64,000 nucleotides of DNA, taken from assembly GCF_014203715.1 (NCBI RefSeq), contig NZ_JACHJP010000007.1, positions 1 through 64,000 on the forward strand, read 5' to 3'. Of this stretch, positions 58,775-64,000 are shown piece by piece. Origin of the DNA: Streptosporangium saharense (GTDB lineage Bacteria; Actinomycetota; Actinomycetes; Streptosporangiales; Streptosporangiaceae). How positions within the stretch are numbered: the stretch's first letter is position 1; each line of letters opens with the position of its first letter. The position numbers were made by a program, and so were the translations under genes. The notes under the pieces were generated by a model, which did no database searches, was not told the DNA's origin, and worked only from the letters and a program-made list of their open reading frames with translations.

Positions 58775-59410
58775 CTAGTCGTCCACGTAACCGCCGAAGC
58801 GCCGGGCGGTCTCGGCCTCCTGGGCGATGCGCCTGAGGGAGGAGACCACGGCGTCGCCGATCGCGGTCCAGATGACCACGGCCTCGGCCATGCTGTCGAG
58901 GTCGGGCCTGCCCATGATCGCGGTGATCTCCAGCTCGGCGAGGTGGCCGACCGTCTCTGCGTACTCCCCCAGCAGGGCGAAGTAGTCGTCCTGCCGCAGG
59001 CGGTGCATGGTGGCCAGCGCCTCGGTCAGGCTCAGCCTGGCCGGGTTGCGGGGACCGACCCGCCACTCCCGCTTGGCGATGAGTTCGTCCACCTGGCGGG
59101 ACGCCTCGGTCCAGGCCTCGTCCTCGACGTGGTCGCGGCGGGTCGTCAGGGCGTACTGCGCCTTTCCCAGCGCGCTGAGGCTGTTCATCTGCGAGTCCAT
59201 CAGGGTGAGGACGTCGCGTGCCGCGGCGATGCTCAGGCCGCCGACCTCGACCAGCGCCCTGGCCAGCTTGAGCCTGCGCAGGTGGGTCTCCTCGTACTGC
59301 GCCTGGTTCGGACTGGTCCGTTCACCCGGTGGCAGCAGCCCTTCCCGCATGTAGTACTTGATCGTCGGGATCGGCACCCCGCTGCGACGGCTCAGCTCCG
59401 CGATCCGCAT
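58775..59410 (-). CDS. MerR-family transcriptional regulator
   Basis: A 211-residue regulator. The N terminus is a MerR winged helix: MRIAELSRRSGVPIPTIKYY, EGLLPPGERT and YEETHLRRLKLARALVEVG. The rest is a helical effector domain with no conserved Cys for metal, so an organic ligand is likely. ATG 59410 follows AGGAGAGGT; upstream in-frame sequence is not coding. It lies downstream of the DHA2 exporter on the same strand (124 bp gap) and may regulate one of the exporters in response to drug or product. Confidence 0.9.
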   Translation of the reverse strand: MRIAELSRRSGVPIPTIKYYMREGLLPPGERTSPNQAQYEETHLRRLKLARALVEVGGLSIAAARDVLTLMDSQMNSLSALGKAQYALTTRRDHVEDEAWTEASRQVDELIAKREWRVGPRNPARLSLTEALATMHRLRQDDYFALLGEYAETVGHLAELEITAIMGRPDLDSMAEAVVIWTAIGDAVVSSLRRIAQEAETARRFGGYVDD

Positions 59411-59534
59411 ACCTCTCCTCCTCCCCCCTGCCACGTCCCCCGGCTGCCCTCTCCGGGGCCGCAGTGGCCGGAGAGGACCGGGGGAACGGCCTTGACCGCA
59501 ACGAATCGCTTCAGGATAGACAGCGAACTCTCCG

Positions 59535-60956
59535 CTATCCACTTTCCACGGTTCTGAGCGGCTTGATTTCCTCGATCCGGGCGACCGGAGCGGGGGGACG
59601 GGCCGGGGTGAGAAGGGCGGCGAGGGCGCCGAGGGCGAGGATGGCCGTGCCCGCCCACAGCGCGGGCCGCAGGCCGGAGACGAACTCCTCCGGTGACGCG
59701 TAGCCACCCGTGGAGGCGAAGAGTCCCGACAGTACGGCGATGCCCATGACCACGCCGACCTGCCGCATGGAGTTGTTGACGCCGGAGGCGATCCCCTCCT
59801 CCTCGACGGAGACGAAGTCGAGCGTCTGCCGGGCGCTGAGCGCGAAGAACAGGCCCATGCCCAGCCCGGCGACCACCATCGCGGGCAGCAGCACGAGGTA
59901 GGAGACCTCGGGCGAGACGACCAGCGCGAACCAGGCCAGCGCCCCGCCCTGCAGGACAGCCCCGGCCACCATGAGCCGTCTGACGCCGATACGCTCGCCG
60001 AACATGCCCGCGAGCGGGGCGACGAGGACGGGCATCATCGTCCACGGCAGCGTGCGCAGCCCGGCCCCCATGGGCGAGAAGTTCAGCACGTGCTGCAGGA
60101 ACTGCGTCAGCAGGAAGACCGCGCCGAACATGCCGCCCTGGACGAGCAGCGCGACCAGGTTGGACAGGGTGAACCCCCGGCTGCGGAACAGCCTCGGCGG
60201 CATCACCGGGTTGGGGACCCTGCCCTCGAAGACGACGAACCAGACAAGCAGCGCCGCCCCGGCCACGACGGGGACGATCACCTGCGGACTCCCCCAGCCG
60301 AGGGTGGTGCTGCGCACCATGCCGTAGACGACGCCGAGCAGCCCGAGCGTGACCAGCAGGGTTCCCCGGACGTCGAGACGGCCGTAGGGGCCGTGGCTCT
60401 CACTCAGGAAGCGCAGCGCGAGCGGCACCAGGACCAGTCCGATGGGGACGTTGATCCAGAACACCCAGTGCCAGTCGCCGAGTTCGACGATCACGCCGCC
60501 GATCCACGGGCCGATGGCGATGGCCAGTCCGCTCATGCCGCTGAGCCCGGCGATCGACATGCCCCTGCGCTCCTGCGGGACCGACTGCACGACCAGGGTC
60601 AGTGCCAGGGGGAAGATCACTGACGCTCCCACCCCCTGTACGGCCCGCGCCAGCACGAGCATCTCGGCGGAGGTGGCCATGGCCGCCGCGGCCGAGGCCA
60701 GGGTGAACAGGGTGACGCCGCCGACGAAGACCCTGCGCCGCCCGAAACGGTCGCCGAGGATCGCCGCGGTGAGCAGGAAGATCGCGTACGTCAGGGTGTA
60801 GGCGTTCACCGTCCACTCAAGGCTCTCAAGCGACGCGTTGAAGCGGTCACGAATAGTTGGCAACGCGGTGGTGACGACGAGGTTGTCCATCGACGCCATG
60901 AAGGCCGCAACCCCGGTGATCAGGAACGTGGGCAGGCCGCCGCCTCGCACATTCAC
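59535..60956 (-). CDS. DHA2-family MFS drug exporter
   Basis: A 473-residue transporter with about 14 hydrophobic segments. The DHA2 signature is visible in ASMDNLVVTTALPTIRDRF, and motif A in GDRFGRRRVFVGG, motif C in IAIGPWIGGVIVE-type GPWIGG. It exports small hydrophobic molecules by proton antiport. GTG 60956 lies six bases after GGAGG. It is divergent from the MMPL exporter and the gap holds repeated GATAGT half-sites. A natural export or self-resistance protein for the locus product (inference). Confidence 0.92.
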   Translation of the reverse strand: MNVRGGGLPTFLITGVAAFMASMDNLVVTTALPTIRDRFNASLESLEWTVNAYTLTYAIFLLTAAILGDRFGRRRVFVGGVTLFTLASAAAAMATSAEMLVLARAVQGVGASVIFPLALTLVVQSVPQERRGMSIAGLSGMSGLAIAIGPWIGGVIVELGDWHWVFWINVPIGLVLVPLALRFLSESHGPYGRLDVRGTLLVTLGLLGVVYGMVRSTTLGWGSPQVIVPVVAGAALLVWFVVFEGRVPNPVMPPRLFRSRGFTLSNLVALLVQGGMFGAVFLLTQFLQHVLNFSPMGAGLRTLPWTMMPVLVAPLAGMFGERIGVRRLMVAGAVLQGGALAWFALVVSPEVSYLVLLPAMVVAGLGMGLFFALSARQTLDFVSVEEEGIASGVNNSMRQVGVVMGIAVLSGLFASTGGYASPEEFVSGLRPALWAGTAILALGALAALLTPARPPAPVARIEEIKPLRTVESG

Positions 60957-60996
60957 AAGACGCCTCCATCTCAAGGACCTTGCGAAGACTCACACA

Positions 60997-61052
60997 GATA
61001 GTAGATATTATCACTATCGGGTTCTTATCGATAGTAGTGATATCCACTATCC
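60997..61052. promoter_or_regulatory. Repeated GATAGT half-sites between two exporters
   Basis: An AT-rich spacer holds GATAGTAG (60997-61004), CACTATC (61012-61018), GATAGTAGTG (61030-61039) and CACTATCC (61045-61052), that is, two inverted pairs. A related pair GGATAG / CTATCC lies at 59514-59540 upstream of the MerR gene. A dimeric regulator, perhaps the MerR protein or a TetR elsewhere, could bind both. Confidence 0.7.
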
Positions 61053-61077
61053 ACTGGCGTCCAATGGGAGGGGACCG

Positions 61078-63237
61078 ATGTTCTCCGCACTTGGCAGGTT
61101 CGCCGCGAGACGCCGACTATGGGTCGTCATCGGCACCCTGATCTTCACCGTCGTGGCCGGCGGGTGGGGATCGGGCGTGCTGAGCAGGCTCGGTGGCGGC
61201 GCGGGCTTCGACGACCCGGGAAGCGAGTCGGTGCACGCAGACGAGATCGTCGCGGCCCCCCTCGGCAGGTACGCGAACGACATCGTGGCGCTCTACGAGA
61301 GCCCGGACAAGACGGTGGACGACCCCGCCTTCTCCGGCCCCCTGCAGAGCGCCCTGGCCGCGGTCCCCCGCACCGACATCGTGCGCCTGGAGAGCTACTG
61401 GACGACCAAGTCGCCCGACTTCGTCTCCAAGGACAAGCACGCGACCTACGTCGCGATCCAGCTCAACTCCAGCAACGACCAGCAGCGCGTGCTCCAACTG
61501 CGCGCGATCCAGGACAAGCTCAAGGTGGACGGCCTGACCGTCCGCTTCGGCGGCCTGACCTCGATGACCGACCAGGTGAACCGGCAGACGCTGCGCGACC
61601 TGCTGTTCGCCGAGGCGCTCTCGGTCCCCATACTTCTCATCCTGCTGGTACTGATCTTCCGCAGCTTCATAGCGGCGGCGCTGCCGCTGCTCATCGGCTT
61701 CACCGCGGCCTTCGGCTCGTTCGCGGTGCTGCGCTTCGTCACCTTCTTCGCCGACATCTCGACGTTCGCGATCCAGGTGATCAGCATCCTGGGCCTCGGC
61801 CTGGCCATCGACTACGCGTTGCTCATGGTCAACAGGTTCCGGGAGGAGATGCGCAACGGCCACTCGGTCGACGAGGCAGTACGGCGCACCATGATCACCT
61901 CGGGCCGCACCATCGCCTTCTCCGGCCTGATCGTCGCCATGTCCTTCGCGGGCCTGACGGTCTTCCCGTCCCGGTTCCTGCTCTCGATGGGCTTCGCGGG
62001 AGCCGGTGTCACGCTGCTGGCCGTACTGGCCACGCTGACCGTGCTGCCCGCGGTGCTGCGCTACGCCGGGCCCCGGGTGAACTCCCGCAAGGAGCGCCGT
62101 AACCAGAGCGCGGCCGTCCCGCCGACCGAGGGCCGCTGGTACCGGCTCACCCACACCGTCATGCGGCGCCCGCTCGCCTTCACCGCCGTCATCGTGGTCG
62201 TGCTGGTCGGGCTCGGCCTGCCCTTCCTCGGCGTCAACTGGGCGCGTCCCGGCGACTGGGTGCTGCCCGCGCAGGCCGACGCCCGCCTGGTGACCCAGAA
62301 GCTGGCCGCCGACTTCTCGCACGACCCGGCCAAGCTGGTCACCTCGGTCGTCGAGGGCGAGGCCGACACCGCCGCGCTCGACGCCTACGCCCGCAGGCTC
62401 GACGCGGTCGCCAACGTGGACAGCGCGCGGGTGACCGGCACCGCGACCGAGCAGGCCAGGCTCGCCATCGGCTACTCGATCGACCCGATGTCGCGCGAGG
62501 CCCGCACGATGGTCGAGAAACTGCGCGCGGTCCCCCCGCCACAGGGAACGAAGGCCTCCTTCACCGGCATGCCCGCCTCCCGGGTGGACATCGTCGACAT
62601 GGTCATCTCCCGGATGCCGTGGATGGCGCTGTTCGTGGCGGTGGTCTCCTTCGTGGTGCTGTTCCTGGCCTTCGGGTCCGTGGTGCTGCCGCTGAAGTCG
62701 ATCGTGCTCAACCTGCTGTCACTGTCGGCCTCCTTCGGCGCCATCAAGTTGATCTTCCAGGACGGCTGGCTCTCGGGGGTGCTGGGCTTCGTCCCGGTCG
62801 GCGCGATCGACGTCAACTTCCCGGTACTGATCGTGGCCATCGCCTTCGGCCTGGCCATGGACTACGAGGTCTTCCTGCTGTCGCGGATCCGCGAGGAGAT
62901 GGAGCGCACCGGCGACCCGGTCGAGTCCATCGCCCTGGGCGTCCAGCACACGGCGAGGATCATCACCAGTGCCGCGCTGCTGCTCGTCGTGGTCGTCGGC
63001 GGCTTCGTGATCTCCGGCATCACGTTCATGAAGATGGCCGGTGTCGGTCTGCTCATCGCGGTCGTCGTCGACGTGACGATCGTCCGCGGCCTGCTCGTTC
63101 CCGCGACGATGCGCCTGCTCGGCCGGGCCGCGTGGTGGGCGCCCGCCCCGCTCAGACGGGTGTGGGAGAAGTTCGGCGTGCGCGAGGTCAGCGACGCCGA
63201 CGAGATCGACCTGGCTCCCCGTCCCGCAGGAGTGTGA
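61078..63237 (+). CDS. MMPL-family RND transporter
   Basis: A 719-residue membrane protein with two MMPL repeats, each a large extracytoplasmic loop and about five hydrophobic helices: first helix LWVVIGTLIFTVVAGGWGSG, SILGLGLAIDYALLMVNRFREE, then IVAIAFGLAMDYEVFLLSRIREE, the conserved Gly-x-x-x-Asp-Tyr motifs for proton relay. MMPL proteins export lipids and lipophilic metabolites, which suits an acyl-chain product. ATG 61078 follows GGGAGGGGACCG. The aldo/keto reductase starts 3 bp after its stop. Confidence 0.93.
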   Translation: MFSALGRFAARRRLWVVIGTLIFTVVAGGWGSGVLSRLGGGAGFDDPGSESVHADEIVAAPLGRYANDIVALYESPDKTVDDPAFSGPLQSALAAVPRTDIVRLESYWTTKSPDFVSKDKHATYVAIQLNSSNDQQRVLQLRAIQDKLKVDGLTVRFGGLTSMTDQVNRQTLRDLLFAEALSVPILLILLVLIFRSFIAAALPLLIGFTAAFGSFAVLRFVTFFADISTFAIQVISILGLGLAIDYALLMVNRFREEMRNGHSVDEAVRRTMITSGRTIAFSGLIVAMSFAGLTVFPSRFLLSMGFAGAGVTLLAVLATLTVLPAVLRYAGPRVNSRKERRNQSAAVPPTEGRWYRLTHTVMRRPLAFTAVIVVVLVGLGLPFLGVNWARPGDWVLPAQADARLVTQKLAADFSHDPAKLVTSVVEGEADTAALDAYARRLDAVANVDSARVTGTATEQARLAIGYSIDPMSREARTMVEKLRAVPPPQGTKASFTGMPASRVDIVDMVISRMPWMALFVAVVSFVVLFLAFGSVVLPLKSIVLNLLSLSASFGAIKLIFQDGWLSGVLGFVPVGAIDVNFPVLIVAIAFGLAMDYEVFLLSRIREEMERTGDPVESIALGVQHTARIITSAALLLVVVVGGFVISGITFMKMAGVGLLIAVVVDVTIVRGLLVPATMRLLGRAAWWAPAPLRRVWEKFGVREVSDADEIDLAPRPAGV

Positions 63238-63240
63238 CCC

Positions 63241-64000
63241 GTGACCACGATGGAATACCGCGTGCTCGGCCGTACCGGCCTGAAGGTGAGCAAGCTCTGC
63301 CTGGGCACCATGATGTTCGGGTCCTGGGGCACCTCCGACCAGGGCGACGTCACCAAGATCATCGGTACGGCGCTCGACGCGGGCGTGAACTTCCTCGACA
63401 CCTCGGACAACTACTCCGGGGGCGAGTCCGAGGAACTCGTCGGCAGGGCGCTGGCCGACCTGGGCGCCCGGGACAGGGTGGTGCTCGCCACCAAGTGCCA
63501 CATGCCCATGGGTGAGGACCCGAACTCGCGGGGCAACTCCCGGCGATGGATCTTCCAGGAGGTCGAGAACAGCCTGCGCCGTCTCGGCACGGACTGGATC
63601 GACCTCTACCAGATCCACCGTCCCGACCTCACCACCGACATCGACGAGACCCTCGGCGCGCTCACCGACCTGGTCCGCGCCGGGAAGATCCGTTATTTCG
63701 GCACCTCGACCTTCCCCGCCCACCTGCTCGTCGAGGCGCACTGGACCTCGCAGTTCCGGGCGAGGGAGCGCTTCGTCTGTGAGCAGGCGCCGTACTCACT
63801 GCTGGTGCGCGGCGTCGAGGGCGACGTGCTCCCGGTGTGCGAGAAGCTCGGCACCGGCGTCATCACCTGGAGCCCACTGGCGGGCGGCTGGCTGAGCGGG
63901 ACCTACCGCAAGGACCGGGAGCTGCCGTTCACCATCCGCAGCTTCGTGCTGCCCGAGCGTTACGACATGCGGCTGTCCGAGAACCAGCGCAAACTGGAGG
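63241..64000 (+). CDS. Aldo/keto reductase (3-prime end outside window)
   Basis: At least 253 residues of an AKR barrel; the frame is open to the window edge. RVLGRTGLKVSKLCLGTMMFG starts the protein (in parts), catalytic Asp and Tyr are in FLDTSDNYSGGESEELVG, Lys in VLATKCHM and His in DLYQIHRPD. These are the four AKR active-site residues. It reduces an aldehyde or ketone with NADPH. GTG 63241 is 3 bp from the MMPL stop, so the two are one operon and it may act on the same product. Confidence 0.93.
   Translation, partial: MTTMEYRVLGRTGLKVSKLCLGTMMFGSWGTSDQGDVTKIIGTALDAGVNFLDTSDNYSGGESEELVGRALADLGARDRVVLATKCHMPMGEDPNSRGNSRRWIFQEVENSLRRLGTDWIDLYQIHRPDLTTDIDETLGALTDLVRAGKIRYFGTSTFPAHLLVEAHWTSQFRARERFVCEQAPYSLLVRGVEGDVLPVCEKLGTGVITWSPLAGGWLSGTYRKDRELPFTIRSFVLPERYDMRLSENQRKLE

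Overview
This 64 kb window comes from a high-GC actinomycete chromosome. RsbW-like and STAS switch proteins, a SARP regulator, an AfsA homologue, F420-type and mycothiol-type enzyme families, an acyl-CoA carboxylase with a separate epsilon subunit, and many GTG starts with GGAGG-type ribosome sites all fit. The gene content and the recurring CCGTACGG octamer suggest Streptosporangiales (Streptosporangium/Nonomuraea-like), but genus is an inference. No CRISPR array, rRNA, transposase or integrase was seen. The only RNA gene recognised is a tRNA-Lys(CTT).

Layout. 0.3-1.0 kb: an RsbW-like ATP-binding protein and a small hypothetical. 1.0-6.6 kb (minus strand): a tightly overlapping three-gene operon encoding a PD-(D/E)XK (Mrr-like) nuclease fused to a degenerate kinase, a Upf1/DNA2-type SF1B helicase and a protein with a possible winged helix. 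This is the best candidate for an undescribed anti-phage or nucleic-acid conflict system. 7-16 kb: a DeoR/GlpR-type regulator followed by an operon of APC permease, FGGY kinase, GlpA-like dehydrogenase with a BFD-type [2Fe-2S] tail and a second flavoprotein, facing an amidohydrolase. 16-40 kb: mostly housekeeping and small envelope genes: lpdA, a STAS protein, a CASTOR/POLLUX-like channel, DUF2277, GT2 and GT4 glycosyltransferases, GNAT, PRC-barrel, DUF6328, a GPGG-motif microprotein, metallophosphoesterase, BON, a hydrolase with a divergent ArsR-like regulator and a clear operator, DUF4235, DUF6458, a MetQ lipoprotein and a DUF305 lipoprotein. 39.8-46.3 kb: a secreted LPMO with a repeat linker, a quinone reductase, a PIG-L deacetylase and an acyl-CoA carboxylase operon (alpha, epsilon, beta).

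46-64 kb: an apparent biosynthetic locus. A minus-strand operon (AfsA-like synthase, HAD hydrolase, FabG-type reductase, SnoaL-like cyclase, PQQ-type beta-propeller) shares a 184-bp AT-rich promoter region with a plus-strand operon (ACP, active ketosynthase, ketosynthase-like partner lacking both His, HadA, HadB). A SARP regulator is divergent from a second HadA/HadB pair and a lactonase-family propeller. MerR, DHA2 exporter, MMPL exporter and an aldo/keto reductase that runs off the end complete the region. The simplest reading is a dedicated type II acyl assembly line making an unsaturated beta-ketoacyl chain that AfsA joins to a C3 unit, giving a butenolide, butyrolactone or furan type product, with precursor supply (carboxylase), tailoring, regulation and export nearby. 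No gamma-butyrolactone receptor of the ArpA/TetR type is visible in the window.

All assignments come from reading motifs and gene order by eye; no database search was run. Start codons were usually chosen from ribosome binding sites and stop/start overlaps.
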